Assembly (NCBI GenBank): GCA_023428135.1
Contig: JAEYZG010000019.1
Span: forward strand, 1-62,357
Length of the DNA stretch: 62,357 nucleotides
DNA from: Bacteroidota bacterium
Lineage (GTDB): Bacteria > Bacteroidota > Bacteroidia > Cytophagales > Cytophagaceae
Direction: 5' to 3'
Below the pieces are notes generated by a model, which saw only the letters and a list, made by a program, of their open reading frames with translations, did no database searches and was not told the origin of the DNA. Made by a program: the position numbers and the translations under genes. Numbering within the stretch: position 1 is the first letter of the stretch; each line of letters begins with the position of its first letter. Shown piece by piece: positions 44,901 to 52,003 of this stretch.

Positions 44901-45100
44901 AATGGTGAAGGACATGCTTCCCAGGAATCACCATTATTGTCGGAATAGAATAACCTTACGGATCCTGCAAATAACCTATTCTTCACTTTAACGATTTCTT
45001 TAATACGTTCCGGAGGGCCAGGGGATTTTTGAAGTTGTGCTTGTACTAATGAAGCAGTTACTAAAAACAGGAGTAGAGATAAAGTAAATCTAAAATACAT
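41903..45100 (-). CDS. Giant secreted Asp-box (BNR/sortilin-like) propeller protein with T9SS sorting domain
   Basis: 1065 aa, signal peptide 1-21 (cut at VQAQ). Residues about 30-590 contain ten or more BNR/Asp-box turns (SDNNGDSW, SEDLGKTW, STNKGRTW, SGDFGKTW, SADKGLSW, STDNGNTW, SLDQGETW, STDKGKTW, SKDQGLTW), forming one or two propellers like sialidases or Vps10 proteins. Then an SdrD B-like or carboxypeptidase-regulatory domain (CGKLSGWIYRDENENCKYD, about 615-690), a DUF11-type repeat region with SYDPNAKYVNP (about 830) and a T9SS sorting domain (about 990-1065). The set is typical of Bacteroidota surface proteins; no catalytic residues recognised. Convergent with the orphan gene. Confidence 0.85.
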   Translation of the reverse strand: MYFRFTLSLLLFLVTASLVQAQLQKSPGPPERIKEIVKVKNRLFAGSVRLFYSDNNGDSWEACPSPFSSKVVGLYTLDSTLFVSSYSDGIFMSEDLGKTWKNVLTFQTSANLENQKFLEVNDSTIILCNIGRGIYISTNKGRTWSRKSDGDMLAQDEKHQYGTTYLPNSYTYYLTTSTNYFANYSYTMQAISLKSGHHINDLILIDSILFIATRGDSAGVYRSGDFGKTWEYFKKGFDSNTNKISELTYQEDTMYASTNTGVYYSADKGLSWISLNYKMPFHDNDIIKYRKFGNNRYALTKIPSLLVLSPQGEWKEKAFGINDSFTSNLFSCRDTLFATSTYDYTYYTTDGIRWNRYTNSLYQLNPRLGTLKCQFQIGNTLLASYLGEERGLFRSTDNGNTWERKSFESPQAFYTHESELYIVDQNSVSQSLDQGETWKYEPSNDKLFFISDFLIYSSNAFFVASSDGVFKSTDKGKTWQLVLSLAGHQKHLLKIGDQIIVGSDNGYIANQIFVSKDQGLTWEQRTSPPTAYQSTVLNLYLHHGTFIATTTDGIFLSTDTCQHWKKIIPSFMPPLSFINKSSVFKGKLYIATDEGIYSLDLSIVDCIVNGSIDGCGKLSGWIYRDENENCKYDSHDTGFSNNAILIEPGPFLTFANDSGFYSINLPYGNYKVTPVPDNPLSFIACPSQGFQIITLDTLHSYFDTINFAKTFAIAPDVWVSVYCAAARPGFDFHYIAQIGNRGTVPASGNMAFAIDPRLQYISSTLSDSLVNDTLYYQFKDLAPQETINIDIHTKISPQKVWLGDTLISYISCKVPFDFDTLNNAEYIKRTVTGSYDPNAKYVNPLGESKQGLIELSDSLLNYTIQFQNVGTDTAFTVVITDTIISTLDIRSFRMGASSHPYKVEIRNGNVIRWTFNDIKLPDSTTNAIASQGYVKFYMRQSSSNQIGDVIKNTADIFFDYNSPVRTNTTLNTIGHIITNINSSTENHLFTAYPNPFTGNLTIDFDNFNEKGSVEILDLSGKVLYAGMFRSGRFEADLSKLNAGMYFVKVKGSSNSYDKIVRVIKK

Positions 45101-45353
45101 AGTCTTAAAAATTATTACTAAAAATACGATTTTTTTACTGGCATGTTAAAATTAATTTCTTTTGATTAGATATTTCACCATCTGGAATCCTTGATATTGA
45201 TTGCCGTGATGAAAATCTATTCACCGAAGGTCTTGGAATACATGATCTTTATATTAACAAATGATTTAATAGCCACTATCTCTCCAATGTTTTTTTTGAC
45301 ATATTAAAACGATTTTTTTAACTTAGAGATTTAGGAAAAATAACTTTAACTCG

Positions 45354-46208
45354 TTGATTGTCAGTTTAGATTTTTTGCCGGAGTACAAACAGGAAGAGCT
45401 GAAGCTTATCACAGATCTCATTGTGGAAAAGATGAAGCCTGCTAAACTGCTGCTTTTCGGAAGTTATGCGCGGAATACCTGGGCGGAGGAGGAAAAGGTA
45501 GAAGAGGGTAACCGCTTGATTTTCAAGAGTGATTACGATATTCTGGTCATTACTTCTGAAGAACTGGGCAATGTCTCCAGCACCAGATGGCGCAAGACCA
45601 AACAAAAGCTGAAAAAGCTAGAGTTGTCTAACACAGTTACCGCCATTCACCATAGTGCTGAATTCATCAATAAAGAACTCAAAGCCGGTAGTTATTTCTT
45701 CACTGATGTGATCCGTGAGGGCATTGTATTATATGATTCCGGAGAAGTAACGCTTGCAACTCCTGGAAAGGTAAATCCTGATGCTGTGCATAAAAGGGCT
45801 AAAGAAGAGTATGAATATTGGTTTAAGAGTGGAAGTGAATTTTTAAATGGATATAGGTTTTATTTTACCAACGAGAGTTGGAATAAAGCAGCATTCTTGC
45901 TGCATCAAGCCACTGAAAGTTATTACTCTGCTGTTGCCTTAGTCTTCACACACTACAAAGGCAAGAACCATGACCTTGATGAATTAGGCAAAATAGCTGT
46001 TGTGATTAATAAAGAATTCCGGATGGTATTCCCCAAAGAAACCCAAGAACAGATTGATCGTTATGAGCTTTTGAAGAAGGCGTATATTGATGCGAGGTAT
46101 AAGAAGGGGTATACGATTACGAAAGAGGATCTGGAGTATTTGAGTGGAAGGATTGGGGTGTTGAGGGAGTTGGTGAAGAGGGTTTGTGAGGAGAGGTTGG
46201 GGGAGTAA
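45354..46208 (+). CDS. Fused MNT nucleotidyltransferase-HEPN protein
   Basis: 284 aa with a TTG start, chosen because SLDFLPEYKQEEL right behind it matches the N-terminus normal for this family; no ATG lies before residue 27. An MNT domain is shown by LLLFGSYAR (Gly36, Ser37) and SDYDILVIT (Asp60, Asp62), the GSx-DxD signature, here with an extra loop of about 20 residues between the two. The C-terminal half is a HEPN domain (WNKAAFLLHQATESYYSAVALV, ..RYKKGYTI). Separate MNT/HEPN proteins act as toxin (HEPN RNase) and antitoxin (MNT AMPylating enzyme); in the fused form the role is less known. It is the first gene of the island, 47 bases before the RAMA-domain gene. Confidence 0.85.
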   Translation: MIVSLDFLPEYKQEELKLITDLIVEKMKPAKLLLFGSYARNTWAEEEKVEEGNRLIFKSDYDILVITSEELGNVSSTRWRKTKQKLKKLELSNTVTAIHHSAEFINKELKAGSYFFTDVIREGIVLYDSGEVTLATPGKVNPDAVHKRAKEEYEYWFKSGSEFLNGYRFYFTNESWNKAAFLLHQATESYYSAVALVFTHYKGKNHDLDELGKIAVVINKEFRMVFPKETQEQIDRYELLKKAYIDARYKKGYTITKEDLEYLSGRIGVLRELVKRVCEERLGE

Positions 46209-46255
46209 AACAATTTTTAAAAAGCTTTTAAATAAATGCATTATATAATATTAGT

Positions 46256-47269
46256 ATGCTTATACTAGACGGTAAAAAATTCATTCCTGCTCCTTTTGTT
46301 GATGAAGCTGAATTAGAAAAAGTAGTATTTGATAATTTTGAAGATATTTTTGGCCCTAGTTCTATTTATGTCTCCAAGGCGTTAATAAAGACATTTGATG
46401 GCGCAGGCACTATTCCTGATGGATTTTCGATTGATTTATTATCCGAAAAATGGTTTTTAGTTGAAGCTGAGTTATCCAAACATAGTGTTTGGAGTCATAT
46501 CTCTCCCCAGGTTACCAAACAAATAATTGCGGCTCTTAAACCAGATTCAAAAAAAACATTAAGCAATTTATTTTTTCGGGAAATTCAGGAAAATGAAAAC
46601 TTTAAGGAAAAGTTTAAAGATCTTGGAATACCAGATATTAATATCTTTCAAACCATTAATCGGATTCTTGAAAAACCTCCAATTATTGCGATTCCCATAG
46701 ATAATATCTCTAATGATTTAAATGAATGGACTAAAACACAGAAGTATGATGTCCGCCTTTGGATTATAAGTAAGTATGTTGATTTTAAAAATCCCACAAC
46801 AGTTATTTATGGAATTCCGGATGAATTTAAACCTGCATTAGATACAGAAGAGGAGGTAGTAAAAGAAAATGAAGGCGGTATGAACAGATACGATGTTTCA
46901 ATTCTTGATTTGATCCAAGGTAACTTTTTAAAACAAGGAGATTCGTTAATAATGAATTATAAACCTAAAAATGGTATGGCTAAGAGGTATGAGCCTATAA
47001 TTAATGAAGATGGATCTCTAACTTTATTGAATACCATTTTTTTAAGTCCAAGTTATGCAGCTCTTGCAGCAATTCAAGATTCTGGGAGCTCAAGATCTAC
47101 TGTCAATGGTTGGACTGCTTGGAAAACTTATGCGGGAAAAACGTTAGCAGACTTGCGTCAAGAATATTTAAATAAGAAACAGGAATTACGTCTTTTAAGA
47201 GCACAGGAGAGGGCTAAAGCAATGGAAATTGAAATAAGTGAATTGGAAACTTCGGTTAAAGAAAAGTAA
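46256..47269 (+). CDS. Putative nuclease with C-terminal RAMA domain, linked to type I RM
   Basis: 337 aa. Residues about 45-85 carry PDGFSIDLLSEKWFLVEAELSKH: acidic residues Asp55, Asp60, Glu70 and Glu72 on adjacent strands resemble a PD-(D/E)XK core, though the usual Lys is replaced. Residues about 215-315 look like a RAMA domain (YDVSILDLIQGNFLKQGD, RYEPIINEDGSLTL, SPSYAALAAIQDSGSSRSTVNGWTAWKT), a module that occurs in restriction systems and is thought to sense modified DNA. The C-terminal 40 residues form a basic/acidic coiled coil. Only 23 bases separate it from hsdM, so it is part of the RM operon. A modification-dependent accessory nuclease is inferred. Confidence 0.7.
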   Translation: MLILDGKKFIPAPFVDEAELEKVVFDNFEDIFGPSSIYVSKALIKTFDGAGTIPDGFSIDLLSEKWFLVEAELSKHSVWSHISPQVTKQIIAALKPDSKKTLSNLFFREIQENENFKEKFKDLGIPDINIFQTINRILEKPPIIAIPIDNISNDLNEWTKTQKYDVRLWIISKYVDFKNPTTVIYGIPDEFKPALDTEEEVVKENEGGMNRYDVSILDLIQGNFLKQGDSLIMNYKPKNGMAKRYEPIINEDGSLTLLNTIFLSPSYAALAAIQDSGSSRSTVNGWTAWKTYAGKTLADLRQEYLNKKQELRLLRAQERAKAMEIEISELETSVKEK

Positions 47270-47292
47270 TTTATTAAATATAATATTCAAAT

Positions 47293-48822
47293 ATGAGTGA
47301 TAATTTAGAATTGGAAAAAACGCTTTGGGCTGCTGCTGATAAACTCCGAAATAATATGGATGCTGCAGAGTATAAGCATGTGGTACTCGGGTTGATTTTT
47401 CTAAAATATATCTCAGATGCTTTTGATGAACTATACCAAAAGTTAGAATCAGAGAAACTAGAAACTGGTGCAGACCCTGAAGATAAGGACGAATACACAG
47501 CTGAGAGGGTCTTTTATGTTCCGCCACAAGCACGATGGAAATGGCTTCAAGGAAGGGCAAAGCTTCCTACAATAGGAAAGGATATAGATGATGCAATGGA
47601 TGCTATCGAAAAAGATAATCCAACATTGAAAGGTGTTTTGCCAAAAGACTATGCAAGACCAGCTTTGGACAAACAAAGGCTTGGTGAATTGATTGACCTT
47701 ATAGGTTCAATTACATTGAGTAAAGGAGGAAGTGGAAAAGGTAAGGACGTTCTCGGATTTGTGTTTGAGTACTTTCTTGGTCAGTTTGCCGATGCTGAAG
47801 GCAAAAAAGGTGGGCAATTTTATACTCCTCAAAGCATAGTAAAATTATTGGTTGACATGCTTGCGCCAGCACCAGAAACTCGTGTGTATGACGGTGCTTG
47901 TGGTAGTGGAGGAATGTTTGTGCAAAGTGAACGCTTTATTGAAATGCACGAACATAGAAAAGGAAAGATTTCAATATTCGGACAAGAAAGTAACCCAACT
48001 ACATACAAGCTTGCAAAAATGAATTTGGCCATCAGGGGTATTGATGCTAAAATCGAATTGGGTGATACATTATTGAACGATAAGTTTCCCGAATTAAAAG
48101 TAGATTATGTAATTGCAAATCCCCCATTTAATGTGAGTGATTACAATATCAACAAATCCGAAACACATAAATGGAAATACGGTATACCTCCATCTGGAAA
48201 TGCAAACTATGCATGGTTGCAACACTTCATTAGCAAGTTGGCTCCATATGGAACAGCTGGAATTGTTTTAGCAAACGGAAGCATGAGTTCTGAGATAGCC
48301 ACTGAAGGTGAAATAAGAAAGCAGTTAATTGAAAATGATTTAGTGGATTGCATGGTATCTCTTCCTTCCCAACTGTTTTACAATACACAAATTCCTGCAT
48401 GTTTATGGTTTTTAGCTCGTAACAAAACCAATGGGAAGTTCCGAAATCGAAGCAACGAGATTTTGTTCATTGATGCAAGAGAGCTAGGTGTAATGGTAAG
48501 TCGTAAGCAAAGGGAGCTAACAGATGTAGACATAGCAAAAATTTCGGATACATACCACAATTGGAGGGGAAAAGAGTTTTCTGAAAAATATAATGACACT
48601 CCTGGGTTTTGTAAATCGACCAACATTCAGGATGTTAGAAAAAATAATTATATACTTACCCCTGGCAGATATATTGATTTTGCAACAACAGAAGAAGACG
48701 AGCAGGAATTTGCGGAAAAGATGTATCATTTAACTCTTACACTGAAAGAGCAAATGCAAAAAGCACAATCTATCGATGAAAATATTAAAACCAATTTGAA
48801 GAAAATAGGATTTGAATTATGA
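47293..48822 (+). CDS. hsdM: Type I restriction-modification system methyltransferase subunit
   Basis: 509 aa. N-terminal HsdM_N helical domain (LEKTLWAAADKLRNNMDAAEYKH...). Then the N6-adenine methylase: motif I DGACGSG (200-206) for SAM and motif IV NPPF (276-279) for the target adenine; LGFVFEYFLGQFADAEGKKGGQFYTP is the family phrase just before motif I. It makes the complex with HsdS and HsdR and methylates the host site. The stop overlaps the next gene by four bases (start at 48819). Confidence 0.97.
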   Translation: MSDNLELEKTLWAAADKLRNNMDAAEYKHVVLGLIFLKYISDAFDELYQKLESEKLETGADPEDKDEYTAERVFYVPPQARWKWLQGRAKLPTIGKDIDDAMDAIEKDNPTLKGVLPKDYARPALDKQRLGELIDLIGSITLSKGGSGKGKDVLGFVFEYFLGQFADAEGKKGGQFYTPQSIVKLLVDMLAPAPETRVYDGACGSGGMFVQSERFIEMHEHRKGKISIFGQESNPTTYKLAKMNLAIRGIDAKIELGDTLLNDKFPELKVDYVIANPPFNVSDYNINKSETHKWKYGIPPSGNANYAWLQHFISKLAPYGTAGIVLANGSMSSEIATEGEIRKQLIENDLVDCMVSLPSQLFYNTQIPACLWFLARNKTNGKFRNRSNEILFIDARELGVMVSRKQRELTDVDIAKISDTYHNWRGKEFSEKYNDTPGFCKSTNIQDVRKNNYILTPGRYIDFATTEEDEQEFAEKMYHLTLTLKEQMQKAQSIDENIKTNLKKIGFEL

Positions 48823-49304
48823 TACTTAATGAATATCAGATTTCTGAAATCAAAGGAGCCATTTCAAGTGCTTTGGCACACGTTTATGCCAAGGATTTTT
48901 CATTAATTAAAAGACGAGTTCATGAACGCTCCATTGCATTTAGATTCGGACTTTATTTTTCAGATATTCTTAAACAAACATCGTTTGGTTTTGATAATGA
49001 ACTGACAATTGATTTTGATTACAATAGAAATCAAGACAATGTTAAAAATATGCAAGGCTTCAATCCTGTTCATGGCGTATTACCAGACATTATTTTGCAT
49101 CATAGAGGGGAAAATGATAAAAACGTAGTAGTTATCGAGTTTAAAGGTTGTTGGAATGGAAATAGAAATGATCATCAAAAGCTTTGTGGATTTACCCATC
49201 AAATAGAGAATGATTATCACTATGGACTTGGTGTTTTTATTCGTCTAGGTGCTACTATGGATGAATGTCAATTTACTTATTATATAAATGGTGATATAGC
49301 ATGA
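48819..49304 (+). CDS. Small PD-(D/E)XK nuclease-like protein inside the type I RM operon
   Basis: 161 aa. The strand-turn-strand HGVLPDIILHHRGENDKNVVVIEFKG holds Asp90, Glu107 and Lys109, the PD-(D/E)XK catalytic arrangement, with Glu37 in a preceding helix (VHERSIAFRF). The rest is consistent with a short endonuclease fold. The start overlaps the hsdM stop (ATGA), a firm sign of one transcript. Not a normal part of type I systems; function open (accessory restriction or a remnant of another system). Confidence 0.7.
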   Translation: MILNEYQISEIKGAISSALAHVYAKDFSLIKRRVHERSIAFRFGLYFSDILKQTSFGFDNELTIDFDYNRNQDNVKNMQGFNPVHGVLPDIILHHRGENDKNVVVIEFKGCWNGNRNDHQKLCGFTHQIENDYHYGLGVFIRLGATMDECQFTYYINGDIA

Positions 49305-49352
49305 ACAATAATAATTTAAGAAATCTATTGACAATAGATAAGTGGATGAATT

Positions 49353-50372
49353 ATGAGCTATAAACTAAAAACTCTTATTGTTTTTGATACCAACTCTTTG
49401 CGCAGTACAGACAGTGGAGAAGTGGCTTATAGTTTCTTTGCTTTTGGTAGGCCCTTTCAGATGATTGAAAACTTTATTATTGAAAAGAACTTGATGGAAG
49501 ATGTTCATATTGCTATTCCTACTTGGGCAATTGAAGAATTAAAAGATCAAAAGCAAATTCAATACAAAGAAGATTTTCATGAATTCAAAAGAATTGCCAA
49601 ACGGCTTTCTGGCATGCCACATATCCAAGAGATTGTATTACCTGAAATTGAATTTGATTGCGCTGCTTATATCCAGCAAAAATCGGATGAATTTTTGGCG
49701 ACTAAAGAACTGAAATTGATGGGAATTCCAGAAGCTAATGCAAATGCCATACTGCAAAATATGATGCATAGAGTAATGAAAGAAGAGAGAATGAAGCATC
49801 CATTTGTACATGCTAAAAAGGGAAATAAAACATACAAAGACGCAGGTTTTAAAGATAACTTAATTTGGGAAAGTTTACTTCATTTTCAGGAAATTGAGAA
49901 TTATGATAAAGTCATCTTTTTAACGGCTGACTCAGATTATACAAATTGTAAAGCAGAATTTATTAGAAAATGGAATAAGCACTTTACTATCCTTCAAGAC
50001 GAAAACAATGTATTGGTAGAAGTTCAAAAGGATTATGACAATTATATTAAAGAAAGATCCATACATGATTTTGTCCAAACTGAATACTTTGTTGATTATT
50101 TGAAAGACCAATTAAAGGTAAGAACAGCAATAGTAATTGAAGGGGTAGAATACAAGATTGAAAACTATACCATTGCTGACATTTGCAAATATGTTAATCG
50201 ACTACCTCCCAATGATAATGAAGTTGAGAATCTTATAATTTCTTCAATTATCAACATTCATTTCACAAAATGTAAAGAAAAAGTAACTCAACCTATAGAA
50301 GCACAGACATTACTTTGGGACGATGAAACAAAAGATATTATTTCAACTGAATACAATTTTGATATTAAATGA
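49353..50372 (+). CDS. PIN-domain ribonuclease-like protein inside the type I RM operon
   Basis: 339 aa. N-terminal PIN domain (about 5-215): first acidic residue in TLIVFDTNSL (Asp12), second in TWAIEELKDQ, third in GFKDNLIWESLL, and TADSDY at the end; all four PIN positions are present. This fits the PIN-like DUF4935 type. C-terminal 120 residues are unassigned, helical/beta, and may bind a partner. It lies 48 bases after the PD-(D/E)XK gene and overlaps hsdS by four bases. PIN domains mostly cut RNA. A role like that of PrrC or RloC, which are RNases guarded by type I RM enzymes, is a reasonable inference. Confidence 0.8.
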   Translation: MSYKLKTLIVFDTNSLRSTDSGEVAYSFFAFGRPFQMIENFIIEKNLMEDVHIAIPTWAIEELKDQKQIQYKEDFHEFKRIAKRLSGMPHIQEIVLPEIEFDCAAYIQQKSDEFLATKELKLMGIPEANANAILQNMMHRVMKEERMKHPFVHAKKGNKTYKDAGFKDNLIWESLLHFQEIENYDKVIFLTADSDYTNCKAEFIRKWNKHFTILQDENNVLVEVQKDYDNYIKERSIHDFVQTEYFVDYLKDQLKVRTAIVIEGVEYKIENYTIADICKYVNRLPPNDNEVENLIISSIINIHFTKCKEKVTQPIEAQTLLWDDETKDIISTEYNFDIK

Positions 50373-51595
50373 TTGAATTAAATAAATATAAATTATCAGA
50401 TATTGCGGAAGTGTTTACTGGTTTTCCTTTTAAAGGAGATAAATACTGTGATTTTGGTGGTGTTAAAGTGTTGAGAGGTGAGAATGTTAGTTTAGGGTAT
50501 TTAAGATGGGATACAACAAAATGCTGGAATGAACCATTTAGTGAAATTGAAAAATATTCCTTAAGAAAGGATGATATTGTTGTTGGAATGGATGGTTCAA
50601 GAGTTGGGAGAAATCGAGCACAAATTAAAGAAATTGATTTACCATTGTTATTGGCGCAAAGAGTAGCACGAATTAGGGCTTTTGAAAATTTTAATCAAAA
50701 TCTACTTTCATATATTATCAAAAGTGATCGTTTTGAAAATTATGTATCTGCAGTACATACAGGAACATCGATTCCACATATTAGTGCAACTCAAATAAAT
50801 AATTTTGAATTTGAAGCTCCTAGTGAATTTACTTACCAAAAAGAAATTGCCTCCATTCTCTCATCATTAGACAATAAAATTGAACTCAACTTACAAATAA
50901 ACCAAACCCTCGAATCAATGGCGAAAGTCATTTTCAAAGAGTGGTTTATAAATTTTAATTTCCCCGGATTTGATGGGGAGTTGGTAGAAGGACTTCCTAA
51001 GGGATGGCGCAAAAATATGATAAAGGAAGTTGGCTTGGTGGTTACTGGTAATACACCTTCAAGTAACAATCCTGAATACTTTGGAGATTCTATTCCATTT
51101 ATTACTCCTACAGATTTTAAATATTATGGCAAGCTTGTTATTGATGCTGAACGATATTTGTCGAACGAAGGAAAAGTAGCATTAGTAAAAAAACTATTAC
51201 CTAAAAATTCTGTAATTGTGACTTGTATTGGTTCTGATATGGGGAAAGTTGCTATTGCCAAAGTCGAATGCATTTCTAACCAACAAATTAATTCAATAAT
51301 TCCTGATGGTAAAATCATATCGCCTGATTATTTATATTACGATTTAGTTTTCAAGTATGAGTACTTAAGAAATATAGCAACAGGTGGGTCGACAATGCCA
51401 ATTATCAATAAATCAAGATTTGAAGAAATTGAAATAGTAGTTCCTAGTTTTGAGGTAATTGAAAGTTTTCAATTAATGGTTGAAAGTTTGAATATTAAGA
51501 TTGAAGAAAGCCTTAGGCAGATTAAAACTCTTACACAAATTCGCGATAGTCTGTTACCTAAACTCATGACAGGAAAAATTGAAATAAAAAATTAA
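50369..51595 (+). CDS. hsdS: Type I restriction-modification specificity subunit
   Basis: 408 aa with the two-half design of HsdS: target-recognition domain 1 (about 1-165), a central conserved helix (KEIASILSSLDNKIELNLQINQTLESMAKVIFKEWF), domain 2 (about 210-360, PKGWRKNMIKEVGLVVTGNTPSSNNPEYF) and a distal conserved helix (IKTLTQIRDSLLPKLMTGKI). The two TRDs set the bipartite DNA site, which cannot be read. It overlaps the PIN gene by four bases and is followed after three bases by a small P-loop gene. Confidence 0.96.
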   Translation: MIELNKYKLSDIAEVFTGFPFKGDKYCDFGGVKVLRGENVSLGYLRWDTTKCWNEPFSEIEKYSLRKDDIVVGMDGSRVGRNRAQIKEIDLPLLLAQRVARIRAFENFNQNLLSYIIKSDRFENYVSAVHTGTSIPHISATQINNFEFEAPSEFTYQKEIASILSSLDNKIELNLQINQTLESMAKVIFKEWFINFNFPGFDGELVEGLPKGWRKNMIKEVGLVVTGNTPSSNNPEYFGDSIPFITPTDFKYYGKLVIDAERYLSNEGKVALVKKLLPKNSVIVTCIGSDMGKVAIAKVECISNQQINSIIPDGKIISPDYLYYDLVFKYEYLRNIATGGSTMPIINKSRFEEIEIVVPSFEVIESFQLMVESLNIKIEESLRQIKTLTQIRDSLLPKLMTGKIEIKN

Positions 51596-51598
51596 TAG

Positions 51599-52003
51599 AT
51601 GAGAATAATCGTATTACAAGGAATGCCAAATACCGGAAAAACTACTACGTTAAATCTTGTTTGGAATATGCTTCTTAATAATTCTGGTGTTTCTTCCAAC
51701 CGCCAAACTTTAGGCGGAGACCCTAACGATTTTTCAGATATTGTGAATAGATATAAAAAGCTAATTGCCTTTTATACTATGGGAGATTATTCTACCTACT
51801 TAGCAAATGCAGTAACTTATTATAATAATTTAGGCTGTGATGTGTTGGTTTGTGCTTTAAGTGTTAATAATGCAAAAATTAGAGCTAACAACACCATAAA
51901 TCAATTCAGTAATACAAGAATAAATAAAACACTTGCTATTAATCAGGTGACAGAGCATCATGCAAATTCCACAGATGCACTAACTATTTTTAATTTATTA
52001 TGA
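51599..52003 (+). CDS. Small P-loop NTPase-like protein between hsdS and hsdR
   Basis: 134 aa. The Walker A is perfect and at the very N-terminus (GMPNTGKT, residues 8-15), followed by a helix and a conserved-looking strand GCDVLVCALSVNN (Walker B-like position without the usual acid). No known partner family. It lies three bases after hsdS and overlaps the hsdR start by four bases, so it is fixed in the operon between the two standard subunits. Function unknown. Confidence 0.7.
   Translation: MRIIVLQGMPNTGKTTTLNLVWNMLLNNSGVSSNRQTLGGDPNDFSDIVNRYKKLIAFYTMGDYSTYLANAVTYYNNLGCDVLVCALSVNNAKIRANNTINQFSNTRINKTLAINQVTEHHANSTDALTIFNLL

Noticed and set aside
47195..47560. 121-aa minus-strand open frame over the hsdM start
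   Set aside because: Antisense to hsdM and the RAMA gene; composition is that of a shadow frame.
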